Notes under the pieces: model-generated | What the model was told of the DNA's origin: nothing | The model's input: the letters and a program-made list of their open reading frames with translations, nothing else | The model's database searches: none | Program-made: the position numbers and the translations under genes | Assembly (NCBI GenBank): GCA_049325095.1 | Contig: JBMOPO010000016.1 | Location: 1 to 11,676, forward strand | From: JAGPUQ01 sp049325095 | GTDB taxonomy: Bacteria; Pseudomonadota; Gammaproteobacteria; Pseudomonadales; Porticoccaceae | Length of the DNA stretch: 11,676 nt | Reading direction: 5' to 3' | Part shown: positions 1-8,425 of the stretch, in pieces | Layout: the number at the start of each line of letters is the position of its first letter | Numbering within the stretch: position 1 is the first letter of the stretch

Positions 1-11
1 TCAGGGTCTGT

Positions 12-158
12 GAAGCAATGCATGTCCTGTGCATTGCTTCTGTCGCAAGTCCGGTACAGGCCCGGACTTGCTCGCGCGGATCGAGCATTTGTGTGCTCGA
101 TCCGCGACCGGCCATCCCTGGCCGGCCTGAGCTTGAAAAATTCACAAGCTCAGGCCGG
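12..158. repeat. Array of five consecutive perfect hairpins
   Basis: Five inverted repeats follow one another almost without gaps. Hairpin 1 (12-40) has an 11-bp stem, GAAGCAATGCA/TGCATTGCTTC, and a 7-nt loop. Hairpin 2 (45-71) has a 10-bp stem, GCAAGTCCGG/CCGGACTTGC, and a 7-nt loop. Hairpin 3 (75-106) has a 13-bp stem and a 6-nt loop. Hairpin 4 (108-125) has a 7-bp stem, CCGGCCA/TGGCCGG, and a 4-nt loop. Hairpin 5 (122-158) has a 14-bp stem and a 9-nt loop, shares four bases with hairpin 4 and covers the stop codon of the MarR-type gene. All stems are perfect, but their sequences differ, so this is not a copied repeat family. No long T-tract follows any stem, so none is a textbook intrinsic terminator. 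The function is unknown; terminating minus-strand marR transcription or stabilising RNA ends is possible. The array may continue left of the window. Confidence 0.8.
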
Positions 159-587
159 GGCTTCCGGACTCAAATTGTCTCGAATCCGGTGCAGCGCGGA
201 AATGGCCAGATCGGCATGCTGGTGGTCCAGCCCGGTCATGGCGTCGAGGCGAATCGACTCGACCACGCCTTCAATGGACGCCAGCACCGGCTGCGCCGCT
301 GGCGACAGGAACAGCAGCTTGGCGCGGCGGTCGCGGGTGTCGGTGGTGCGCTTGACCAGCTTGCGGGCCTCCAGCTGATCGATGATGTGCACCAGAGTGA
401 TCGGCTGGATCTCGAGCAGATCGGCGAGCTGATTCTGGCGCACACCCTCGTGGCGGGAGATGTACACCAGGGCGCGGGCCTGCAAGAAGGTCAGCCCGCC
501 GTCGCCCAATCGACGCTGGAAGGCGATGCGCAGCAGCCTGGAGACGTCCGCCACCAGAAAGCCCAGGCTGTCTTTGTCGATACCCAT
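150..587 (-). CDS. MarR-family winged-helix transcriptional regulator
   Basis: Encodes 145 residues, the usual MarR/SlyA length. Residues about 30-60 form the first helices of the winged helix (TFLQARALVYISRHEGVRQN, then LADLLEI). Residues 62-78 look like the recognition helix (PITLVHIIDQLEARKLV). Residues 80-94 form the wing and carry the family's D-x-R-D-R-R-A type motif (D83, D86-R87-R88). The terminal helices would form the dimer interface. The start at 587 is the first ATG in frame that precedes the domain at normal length; the open frame continues far upstream only as antisense of the aldolase gene. MarR proteins are dimeric DNA-binding repressors or activators that often respond to small phenolic or oxidative ligands; nothing here identifies the ligand. 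The gene is divergent from the aldolase gene and has a candidate operator a few bases upstream. Its 3' end lies in a hairpin. The target genes are unknown and may lie left of the window. Confidence 0.9.
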   Translation of the reverse strand: MGIDKDSLGFLVADVSRLLRIAFQRRLGDGGLTFLQARALVYISRHEGVRQNQLADLLEIQPITLVHIIDQLEARKLVKRTTDTRDRRAKLLFLSPAAQPVLASIEGVVESIRLDAMTGLDHQHADLAISALHRIRDNLSPEAPA

Positions 588-731
588 GGGATGCAATCCA
601 TATGTCAGGCTTATGATTGAGTATCCCCGGCTCCCCGCCTTTGTGCAACCCCGCCCGAGGGCTCCTGCCAAGGCGGGCGGAGATGGGTTATCTTGAGCGC
701 CCCGTTCCGCCGTGACCGCTGAGGTGAAGCC
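588..731. promoter_or_regulatory. Divergent marR-fba intergenic region with candidate operator
   Basis: These 144 bp separate the MarR-type gene from the aldolase gene. An imperfect inverted repeat lies at 594-619: CAATCCATA, 9 nt, TATGATTG, perfect over 8 bp apart from one extra C. It begins 7 bp from the regulator's start codon, a normal place for an autoregulatory MarR operator, and it is the least GC-rich part of the region. A second inverted repeat, CCGCCCG (651-657) with CGGGCGG (674-680), could form a hairpin in a leader of the aldolase mRNA. A GAGGTGA Shine-Dalgarno-like stretch (about 720-726) precedes the aldolase ATG. I could not assign convincing -35/-10 pairs. The operator role is inferred from position and symmetry only. 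Confidence 0.35.
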
Positions 732-1781
732 ATGGACGCCATCGAATCGTTGCTCGGCGCCGAGGCCGAAGCGCTGCTCGGCCACCGCTGCACCGGCATC
801 CCCGCCGCGCAGCTGCACCTGCCCGGTCCGGATTTCGTGGATCGGGTGTGGGCGCACAGCGACCGCAAGCCGGCGGTGCTGCGCAACCTGCAGAGCCTGT
901 TCAACACCGGCAGGCTGGCGGGCACCGGCTACCTTTCGCTGCTGCCCGTGGACCAGGGCGTGGAGCATTCCGCCGGCGCATCCTTCGCCCCCAATCCGGA
1001 GTATTTCGACCCGGCCAGGATCGTCGAACTGGCCATCGAGGGCGGCTGCAATGGCGTCGCCTCGACCCTGGGGGTGCTGGGCGCGGTGAGCCGCAGGTAC
1101 GCGCACCGGATTCCCTTCCTGGTCAAGCTCAACCACAACGAACTGCTGACCTATCCCAACATCCACGACCAGACCATGTTCGCCGCGGTCGACCAGGCCT
1201 TCGATCTGGGAGCGGTCGCGGTGGGCGCGACCGTGTACTTCGGCTCCCCCGAGTCGCGCCGCCAGATCGGCGAGGTGAGCGCGGCCTTCGCGCGGGCCCA
1301 CGAACTGGGGATGGTCACCGTGCTCTGGGCCTATTTGCGCAACCCAGAATTCAAGCAGGGCGATACCGACTACCACACCGCGGCCGATCTCACCGGCCAG
1401 GCCAACCACCTGGCGGCCACCATCGAGGCCGACATCGTCAAGCAGAAGCAGGCCGAGTGCAACGGCGGCTTCGCGGCCCTCGGCTTCGGCAAGACCGATG
1501 CCCGCCTGTACGGCAAACTGGTCGCCGACCATCCCATCGACTGGGTGCGCTACCAGGTCGCCTGCTGCTATATGGGGCGGGTGGGGCTGATCAATTCCGG
1601 CGGCGCCTCCGGCAGCGATGACCTGCACCAGGCGGTGCGCACCGCGGTGATCAACAAACGCGCCGGCGGCAGTGGCCTGATTTCGGGGCGCAAGGCATTC
1701 CAGAAGTCCATGGCCGAAGGCGTGCGCCTGTTGCATGCCATCCAGGACGTCTACCTCTCGCCCCGGGTCACCATCGCCTGA
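732..1781 (+). CDS. fbaB: Class I fructose-1,6-bisphosphate aldolase (DhnA/FbaB type)
   Basis: This 349-residue protein matches the archaeal-type class I aldolase family (COG1830, DhnA/FbaB). It uses a Schiff-base lysine, not a metal, to interconvert fructose-1,6-bisphosphate with dihydroxyacetone phosphate and glyceraldehyde-3-phosphate in cytosolic glycolysis and gluconeogenesis. Visible marks are LPVDQGVEH at 72-79 (D74 in the position of the conserved D-H/Q-G motif), VKLNHNELLTYP at 131-142, ADIVKQK at 233-239 with K237 the likely Schiff-base lysine, and the phosphate-binding GGASG (290-294) and SGRKAF (318-323) segments of the TIM barrel. Length is typical of the bacterial branch. The ATG at 732 has a GAGGTGA ribosome site a few bases upstream. 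The glucan phosphorylase gene follows 115 bp downstream on the same strand, consistent with a shared role in mobilising stored glucan through glycolysis. Co-transcription is possible but not shown. Confidence 0.93.
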   Translation: MDAIESLLGAEAEALLGHRCTGIPAAQLHLPGPDFVDRVWAHSDRKPAVLRNLQSLFNTGRLAGTGYLSLLPVDQGVEHSAGASFAPNPEYFDPARIVELAIEGGCNGVASTLGVLGAVSRRYAHRIPFLVKLNHNELLTYPNIHDQTMFAAVDQAFDLGAVAVGATVYFGSPESRRQIGEVSAAFARAHELGMVTVLWAYLRNPEFKQGDTDYHTAADLTGQANHLAATIEADIVKQKQAECNGGFAALGFGKTDARLYGKLVADHPIDWVRYQVACCYMGRVGLINSGGASGSDDLHQAVRTAVINKRAGGSGLISGRKAFQKSMAEGVRLLHAIQDVYLSPRVTIA

Positions 1782-1787
1782 AACGGA

Positions 1788-1853
1788 GCCCGCCGTGCCA
1801 CCGCCGGTCGTGACACCCGCCCGGCGGCGGTGAGAAGGGGGTGGCCGGCGGGC
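1788..1853 (+). other. Nested GC-rich inverted repeats between fbaB and glgP
   Basis: Two nested stems lie in the gap. The outer is GCCCGCCG (1788-1795) with CGGCGGGC (1846-1853). The inner is CACCGCCG (1799-1806) with CGGCGGTG (1825-1832), enclosing an 18-nt loop. The structure could attenuate or partly terminate transcription between the two genes, or protect an mRNA end. There is no T-tract, and several alternative pairings are possible in such GC-rich sequence, so the function is uncertain. Downstream of it, a GGGAGA ribosome site (1887-1892) precedes the glgP ATG. Confidence 0.4.
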
Positions 1854-1896
1854 GGTCGAAGCCCTAGATATCCTTGTCTGCAACCCGGGAGATGCC

Positions 1897-4461
1897 ATGT
1901 CCGGCCAGCGTTTCAGCGTCGAAGTCCAGCCCCGCCTGCCGCCCGAACTCCAGGGATTGGAGCAGCTCGCCGACAACCTCCTCTACAGTTGGGATCGCAG
2001 CGTGCGCGGGCTGTTCTACCGGCTCGACGCCGAGCTCTGGGAAGCTTGCGGGCACAACCCCAAGGTGTTCCTGCGCCGCGTCGCCCAGGAGCGGCTCGAC
2101 CGCGCGGGGTCGGATCCGGTGTTTCTCCAGGATTTCCGCAGCGTCATGTCCGGCTACCAGAGCTATCTGGAGTTCCGCCGCGGTCACGAGCCCGGGAACA
2201 CCGGGTTGCGGTCCGATCGCGGCGATCTGGTGTGTTACGCCTGCGCCGAGTTCGGCCTGCACGAAAGCTTTCCGATCTACTCCGGCGGCCTGGGGATCCT
2301 GGCCGGCGATTACTGCAAGGCGATGAGCGACCTGGACCTGCCCTTCGTGGCGGTGGGCATGCTCTACCGGCAGGGCTATTTCCGGCAGACCATCGACGCC
2401 CAGGGCAACCAGATCGCCCACTACCACCCGTCGCGCATCGAGGACCTGCCGGTGCGCTGCGCCGGCGGCGAGCGCGGCCCCCTGATCGTCGAGGTGCCCA
2501 TCGCCAGGCGCACCCTGCATCTGCGGGTGTGGGTGGCCGAGGTGGGACACATCCGGCTCTATCTGCTGGACTCGGACATCGAGCCCAACACGCGCGAGGA
2601 TCGCGCCATCACCTATCAGCTCTACGGTGGCGGCGAGGTCGAGCGCATCTGCCAGGAAATGGTGCTCGGCATCGGCGGCGTGCGCGCCCTGCGGGCGCTG
2701 GGGCTCGCGCCCACGGTGTGGCACATCAACGAGGGCCACGCCGCCTTCCAGATCGTCGAGCGCTGTCGCGAGCTGGTCGCCTCGGGACTGGATTTCGCCA
2801 CCGCCCTGGAGGCGGTCGCCGCGGCGACTGTCTTCACCACCCATACCTCGGTCGCGGCCGGCCATGACCGCTTCGAGCGCGGTCTGGTGCAGCACTACCT
2901 GGAGCCCTGCATCGCCGAGCTGCGCATCTCCGCCGATGAGTTCCTCGCCCTCGGCGCCAGCCCCGACGGCGCCCACCTGTTCAACATGACCGCCCTGGCG
3001 CTGCGCGGCTCGCGCTTCCACAACGGCGTCAGCGCCATCCACGGCGGCGTCGCCTCGCGCACCGAGTCCTATGTGTGGCCGGAGATCGAGCCGGAGGAGA
3101 ACCCCATCGGCCATGTCACCAACGGCATCCACGTGCCCACCTTTCTGGCGCGGGAATGGGTCACCTATTTCAATCAGCAGTTCGGGGGCAACTGGCGCAA
3201 CGAGCTGTGCAACGCCGAGTACTGGGACTGCATCGACCAGATCCCGGGCCATGTGTTCTGGAGCCAGCGCGAGCACCTCAAGTCCAAGCTCGCCGAAGCG
3301 CTCGGCGAGCGGTTGACGCGGCAGCTCGCCCGCAACGGCCACAGCCCGACCCAGATCGCCAAGGTGACTCGCCACCTGGAGCGCAACGAGCGCAGCGTGA
3401 TGATGATCGGCTTCGGGCGCCGCTTCGCGACCTACAAGCGCGCCACCCTGATCTTCTCCGACCCCACGCGCCTGGCGCGGCTGCTCAATGATCCCCAGCG
3501 CCCGGTGATGCTGATCTTTACCGGCAAGGCCCACCCGGCCGATCAACCCGGACAGGAGCTGATTCGGATCCTGCACCGCTACGCCACCCAGCCCGAGTTC
3601 GAGGGCCGGGTGCTGTTGGTGGAGGACTACGACATCGCCCTGGCGCGCAAGCTGGTCACCGGAGTGGACGTCTGGCTCAACACGCCGCAATACCCTCTGG
3701 AGGCGAGCGGCACCTCGGGACAGAAGGCCGCCATCAACGGGGTGCTCAACCTGAGCGTGCTCGACGGCTGGTGGGCCGAGGGTTACAGCGGCGACAACGG
3801 CTGGGGGATCGCTCCCCACGGCTCGGCGTTCAGCGCCGAATTCCGCGATCGGGAGGAGGCCGGCGAGCTGCTCGATCTGCTGGAGCGGGAGGTGATCCCG
3901 CTCTATTTCGAGCGCAACAGCCACGGCTACTCGCGCGGCTGGGTGGAGCGCGCCAAGATGGCGATGAAAACCATCATCCCGCGCTTCAACGCCGAGCGCA
4001 TGGTGGCCGACTATCTCCACCAGTACTACCTGCCGGCGGCGGCCCAGGGCCGGCGTCTGGCCGAAGGCCGGCATGCCGCGGCCCGGACCCTGGCCCAGTG
4101 GAAGCGCCGCGTGCTCGCCGGCTGGTCGGAAGTCCGGGTGGAACTGGTCGGCGAGGCCCCGGCCAGCATCTACCAGGATCGCCGGCTGGACGTCCAGGTC
4201 GCGGTGGCGCTGGGCGCGCTGGAACCGGGGGACGTGGCGGTCGAGTGCGTGCTCAGCCGGGAAACCGCGGAAGGTGTCTTCGAGCGGATCTCCGTCCATC
4301 CGCTGGCATACCGCGGCGCCGCGGGCGACGGCCGCGCGCTGTTTGCGCTCGATCTCGCGCCCCCGGCCGCGGGCCTGCTCAGCTATCAGCTCCGCGTCTA
4401 TCCCTGGCACGAACTGCTCGCCCATCCCTTCGAGCTGGGCCGCATGCGCTGGGTCGGTTGA
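1897..4461 (+). CDS. glgP: Alpha-glucan (glycogen/maltodextrin) phosphorylase, GT35
   Basis: Encodes 854 residues of the shorter phosphorylase class (TIGR02094 type), which carries an N-terminal DUF3417 segment (about residues 10-110, with LEQLADNLLYSWD at 21-33) and is distinct from the E. coli MalP/GlgP class. The enzyme releases glucose-1-phosphate from the non-reducing ends of alpha-1,4-glucans using phosphate and pyridoxal phosphate, in the cytosol. Family motifs are YSGGLGILAGDY (128-139), HINEGHAAF (276-284), HVTNGIHVPTF (406-416), FTGKAHPAD (541-549) and the PLP-lysine motif EASGTSGQK (602-610), with K610 the cofactor lysine. About 110 C-terminal residues after the catalytic core are beta-rich and usual for this class. 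The frame is intact. The ATG at 1897 has a GGGAGA ribosome site. It lies downstream of the aldolase gene on the same strand and convergent with sufE. Confidence 0.96.
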   Translation: MSGQRFSVEVQPRLPPELQGLEQLADNLLYSWDRSVRGLFYRLDAELWEACGHNPKVFLRRVAQERLDRAGSDPVFLQDFRSVMSGYQSYLEFRRGHEPGNTGLRSDRGDLVCYACAEFGLHESFPIYSGGLGILAGDYCKAMSDLDLPFVAVGMLYRQGYFRQTIDAQGNQIAHYHPSRIEDLPVRCAGGERGPLIVEVPIARRTLHLRVWVAEVGHIRLYLLDSDIEPNTREDRAITYQLYGGGEVERICQEMVLGIGGVRALRALGLAPTVWHINEGHAAFQIVERCRELVASGLDFATALEAVAAATVFTTHTSVAAGHDRFERGLVQHYLEPCIAELRISADEFLALGASPDGAHLFNMTALALRGSRFHNGVSAIHGGVASRTESYVWPEIEPEENPIGHVTNGIHVPTFLAREWVTYFNQQFGGNWRNELCNAEYWDCIDQIPGHVFWSQREHLKSKLAEALGERLTRQLARNGHSPTQIAKVTRHLERNERSVMMIGFGRRFATYKRATLIFSDPTRLARLLNDPQRPVMLIFTGKAHPADQPGQELIRILHRYATQPEFEGRVLLVEDYDIALARKLVTGVDVWLNTPQYPLEASGTSGQKAAINGVLNLSVLDGWWAEGYSGDNGWGIAPHGSAFSAEFRDREEAGELLDLLEREVIPLYFERNSHGYSRGWVERAKMAMKTIIPRFNAERMVADYLHQYYLPAAAQGRRLAEGRHAAARTLAQWKRRVLAGWSEVRVELVGEAPASIYQDRRLDVQVAVALGALEPGDVAVECVLSRETAEGVFERISVHPLAYRGAAGDGRALFALDLAPPAAGLLSYQLRVYPWHELLAHPFELGRMRWVG

Positions 4462-4462
4462 T

Positions 4463-4482
4463 CCGGGCGTCGGTTCGCCCGG
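4463..4482. terminator. Candidate bidirectional terminator between glgP and sufE
   Basis: A perfect 7-bp stem, CCGGGCG (4463-4469) and CGCCCGG (4476-4482), encloses a 6-nt loop in the 36-bp gap between the convergent glgP and sufE stop codons. The position is right for a terminator serving both strands. No T-run follows on either strand, so it may be weak or act mainly as an RNA 3'-end stabiliser. Confidence 0.5.
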
Positions 4483-4497
4483 GGAAATCGGCAGCCT

Positions 4498-4968
4498 TCA
4501 GCCCGACCGGTGCTGCTCGGCGAGCCGGCGGATCCTGCCCACCATGGCGCGCAGGCCGTTGCCCCGGGTGGGCGAGATGTGGCGCAGCAGGTCGAGGCGC
4601 TCGAAATAGCCCTCGACATCGGCGGCGAGAATCTGCTCCGGGGTGCGGTCGTTGAGCGCGGCGAGCACGGCGGCGGCCAGGCCGCGCACGATCAGGGCGT
4701 CGGAGTCGACCGCAAATTGCAGCCGGCCGCTGGCCGGGTCCAGGCGATGGACGATCCACACCTGGCTCTGGCAGCCGTGGATGAAGTTGTCCTCGGTCTT
4801 GCAGGCGTCGGGCAGCGGCGGCAGCGCGCGGCCCAGGTCGATGAGGTAGCGGTAGCGATCCTCCCAGTCGTCGAAGAACGCGAAGTTCTCGGCGACCTCC
4901 TCGGCGCTGACCCCGCGGCCGTAGGGCACCCGCTCGAACAGGCTGTCGAGGCTCGCGCCGCCGTCCAT
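4498..4968 (-). CDS. sufE: SufE sulfur-acceptor protein for SufS
   Basis: This 156-residue protein matches SufE (E. coli SufE has about 138 residues). SufE takes persulfide sulfur from the SufS active-site cysteine, stimulates the desulfurase and passes sulfur to the SufBCD scaffold in the cytosol. Family marks are FFDDWEDRYRYLIDLGRALP (31-50), the segment CKTEDNFIHGCQSQVW (56-71) with the conserved catalytic cysteine C66 in the HGCQSQVW motif, and the C-terminal helices through GLRAMVGRIRRL. The ATG overlaps the sufT stop by one base (TGATG), indicating translational coupling; a GGGGA ribosome site lies 7 nt upstream inside sufT. It is the last gene of the suf operon and ends 36 bp from glgP. 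The roughly 20-residue N-terminal extension before the core is variable in this family. Confidence 0.95.
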   Translation of the reverse strand: MDGGASLDSLFERVPYGRGVSAEEVAENFAFFDDWEDRYRYLIDLGRALPPLPDACKTEDNFIHGCQSQVWIVHRLDPASGRLQFAVDSDALIVRGLAAAVLAALNDRTPEQILAADVEGYFERLDLLRHISPTRGNGLRAMVGRIRRLAEQHRSG

Positions 4969-5492
4969 CAGAAGATCCCCAGTTCGAGCTGCGCGGCCTC
5001 GGACATGCGCGCGCGGCTCCAGGGCGGGTCGAACACCAGCTCGACCTCCACCCGGTCCACGTTGGGCACCTTGCCGACCCGGTATTTCACGTCGTCCACC
5101 AGCACCGGGCCCATGCCGCAGCCGGGCGCGGTGAGGGTCATCCGGATGGCGACCTCGCGGCCCTGGATGCGGCAGTCGTAGATGAGCCCGAGCTCGACGA
5201 TGTTGACCGGAATCTCTGGATCGTAGATGGAGGCCAGCGCCTGCCACACCTGGTCCGGATCCACGCTCGCGGAGGTCGGCGGCGGAAATTCCAGCTCCAC
5301 CGGCGCGAGGCCCAGGGCGTCGGCGTCGGTGCCGTCGACCCGGGCGAGGTTGCCGCCGACGTTGACCGTGTAGTTGCCGCCCAGATCCTGGGTGAGGCCG
5401 ACGAAGGTGTCCCTGGGGATGGTGATGCGGGTGCCCGAGGGCACCAGCCGCGCCGGGCAGTCGCGCCGCACCGCCACCATGCGCCGCTCCAT
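4968..5492 (-). CDS. sufT: SufT, DUF59/MIP18-family Fe-S maturation factor (long form)
   Basis: Encodes 174 residues. An N-terminal region of about 75 residues (SGTRITIPRDTFVGLTQDLG at 19-38, then NYTVNVGGNLARVDG) precedes a DUF59/MIP18 domain (about 78-160), the layout of the long SufT found in suf operons (TIGR03406 type). Domain marks are IYDPEIPVNIVELGLIYD (89-106), TAPGCGMG (121-128) with the conserved C125, and VELVFDPPWSRARMSE (150-165). SufT supports maturation or delivery of Fe-S clusters to client proteins; its exact biochemistry is not settled. The ATG at 5492 is chosen because a CGGAG ribosome site lies 7 nt upstream and it falls just 2 nt after the preceding gene's stop; a second ATG at 5480 is possible. 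The longer open frame upstream is antisense-free overlap with the A-type carrier gene and is not part of it. Confidence 0.93.
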   Translation of the reverse strand: MERRMVAVRRDCPARLVPSGTRITIPRDTFVGLTQDLGGNYTVNVGGNLARVDGTDADALGLAPVELEFPPPTSASVDPDQVWQALASIYDPEIPVNIVELGLIYDCRIQGREVAIRMTLTAPGCGMGPVLVDDVKYRVGKVPNVDRVEVELVFDPPWSRARMSEAAQLELGIF

Positions 5493-5494
5493 GC

Positions 5495-5851
5495 TCAGAC
5501 TCCGAACGACTCGCCGCAGCCGCAGTGCACCTGGGCGTTGGGGTTGCGGAATTTGAGGGTGGAATTGAGGCCCTCCACCACCAGGTCGATTTCGGTGCCG
5601 CGCACCAGCGGCAGGGCCTCGGGGTCGACATAGACCCACAGCCCCTCGGCGACCTGGTATTCGAGATCGCCCGGCTGCGGCCCGGCCACCAGATCGAGCT
5701 CGTACCTGTAGCCCGAACAGCCGCTCGATTTGACGCCGATCCGCATGGCGCGGGCGCCGGCGCGGTCGAGCTGGCGGCGCACATGGGCGGCCGCGGCAGG
5801 CGTCATCTGCACGCTGTCATGGGCGACGGGATCGAAGGTTTCCACGGACAT
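5495..5851 (-). CDS. sufA: A-type Fe-S carrier protein (SufA/IscA/ErpA family)
   Basis: Encodes 118 residues, close to E. coli SufA (122). All three cluster-binding cysteines of the HesB/IscA family are present: C45 in KSSGCSGY (41-48), and C110 and C112 in HCGCGESF (109-116). These proteins receive Fe-S clusters from the scaffold and pass them to apo-proteins. The ATG at 5851 has a GGAGAG ribosome site 6 nt upstream. It sits 18 nt after sufS and 2 nt before sufT, so it is co-transcribed with them. In E. coli sufA heads the operon; here it lies between sufS and sufT. The name is given by operon context; sequence alone would not exclude an ErpA- or IscA-like assignment. Residues 1-14 are a variable N-terminal tail. 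Confidence 0.92.
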   Translation of the reverse strand: MSVETFDPVAHDSVQMTPAAAAHVRRQLDRAGARAMRIGVKSSGCSGYRYELDLVAGPQPGDLEYQVAEGLWVYVDPEALPLVRGTEIDLVVEGLNSTLKFRNPNAQVHCGCGESFGV

Positions 5852-5869
5852 CGCATGCTCTCCGAATTT

Positions 5870-7104
<1,235 letters not shown>

Positions 7105-7108
<4 letters not shown>

Positions 7109-8424
7109 GGCGTCTGCTCCTCTTCCGCGGGCGCGGCAAAGGCCGCGCGCAACACCGGAGTCACCCATTCGCGCGCTGCGGCGAGCGGCAGGGCGGCGAC
7201 GATCTCGGCCAGAAAGGCGAAGCTCAGCAGCGCGCGGGCCTCGCCTTCGTCCACGCCGCGGGAGCGCAGATAGAACAGGGCGTCGGCGTCCAGTTGGCCG
7301 AGGGTGGCGCCGTGCGCGCACTGCACGTCGTCGGCGTAGATCTCCAGCTCGGGCTTGAGGTCGATCTCGGCGCCCCGCGCCAGCAACAGCCCCCGGGCCT
7401 GGAGTGCGGCGTCGCTCCTGCCGGCGCCCGGATGGATGTGGATGCGGCCGTTGAGCACTGCGCGGGAGGTCTCGCCGGCGATCAGGTGAAAGCGCTGCCG
7501 CGAGGTCGCCCCGGGGCTGCGGTGTTCGAGGTTCATCTGGTGGTCGAGATGGCGGCCGCCCCGGGTGAGGCCGGCGCCGCGCACCTGGACCTCGGCGCCG
7601 GGCCCGGTCAGGCGGATGTCGATTTCATTGCGGCGGAAGGCCGCGCCCCGCTCGATCAGCGACAGGTCGTAAGCGGCGTCGCGCGCCACTTCCACCGCCA
7701 GGGCGCTGAGCCAGCGGCCGGCGCCGGCATCGGCGGCCAGGCGCAGATGGTCCAGGCGCGCGCCGTCTCCGACGGCGATCTCCACCACCGAATTGGTAAA
7801 CGCCAGCCCGGCGCCGAGCTGGCGCTCCACCAGGGTGGCGCGGGCGCCGGGTTCCAGCACCACCAGCACCCGGGGGTGGGCGCCGCGCGGCGCCGTGGCC
7901 TCGCCCTGGGCGAGCACCAGCTCGATGGGCCGCTCGAGCTGCGCGCCGCGCGCGACCCGGATGCACAGGCCGTCCTCGACCAGGGCACCGTTGAGGGCGA
8001 CGAAGGGACGGCCGGCGGCGTCCGCGAGCTGGCCCGCGAGGCGCTCGGCGGCTGCGCGATCCGCGCCCCGGAGGTCTGCAAACCGGATCACCGACAGGCC
8101 GGGCTCCAGGGCTTCCGGAACCGGCTGGGGCAGGCCGTCGACGATCGTCAGGCGGTGGCTGTCCAGTCCCGGGAGGGGCGCCACCCGGGCGGTGCCGGGG
8201 GCGAGACGGTCGAGCAGGCCGGCTTCGAGCAGCGGGCCGATGCGGCTGTATTTCCAGGATTCGGTCTTGGGCGTGGGCAGCTCGGCGGCCGCAAAGGCCG
8301 CTGCGCCCGCGGTGCGCAGGCGCTCCACCAGGCCCGCGGCCGGGGGCAGCTCCCGGATGCGCCGGCGCGCCTCCCGGTCGAAGGCCTCGATGCGCTGCGC
8401 GCGCCGGCCCGCGTTCACGGCCAT
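7105..8424 (-). CDS. sufD: SufD, Fe-S scaffold complex subunit
   Basis: Encodes 439 residues (E. coli SufD has 423). SufD pairs with SufB in the SufBC2D complex, where nascent Fe-S clusters form, and helps iron entry. The N-terminal helical part includes PTPKTESWKYSRIGPLL (50-66), a hallmark of SufD. The centre is the beta-helix core, poorly conserved and rich in Ala/Arg. The C-terminal helical part has CAHGATLGQLD (369-379), followed by ALFYLRSRGVDEGEARALL. C369 and H371 correspond to the C358/H360 pair of E. coli SufD, whose histidine faces SufB at the cluster-forming interface. The ATG at 8424 is one base after the sufC stop; a GGAGG site lies within the end of sufC, about 11 nt upstream. 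The stop overlaps the sufS GTG by four bases. Confidence 0.95.
7117..7123 (-). promoter_or_regulatory. Ribosome binding site that favours a GTG start for sufS
   Basis: AGAGGAG on the minus strand lies inside the last codons of sufD, 8 nt before the GTG at 7108. Its distance to the ATG at 7093 is 23 nt, too far for normal initiation. The site and the 4-nt GTGA overlap with the sufD stop both point to coupled initiation at GTG. Confidence 0.65.
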
Positions 8425-8425
8425 C

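Noticed and set aside
588..1976. N-terminal extension of the MarR-type frame up to 608 residues
   Set aside because: The added part is entirely antisense to the aldolase gene and the intergenic region. The MarR domain begins normally at the ATG at 587 and has standard length, so a fusion is not credible.
1864..4425. An 853-codon open frame on the minus strand opposite glgP
   Set aside because: It mirrors the codon positions of glgP in high-GC DNA, has no recognisable family motifs, and the glgP frame carries all catalytic motifs intact. Stop-free antisense frames are expected at this base composition.
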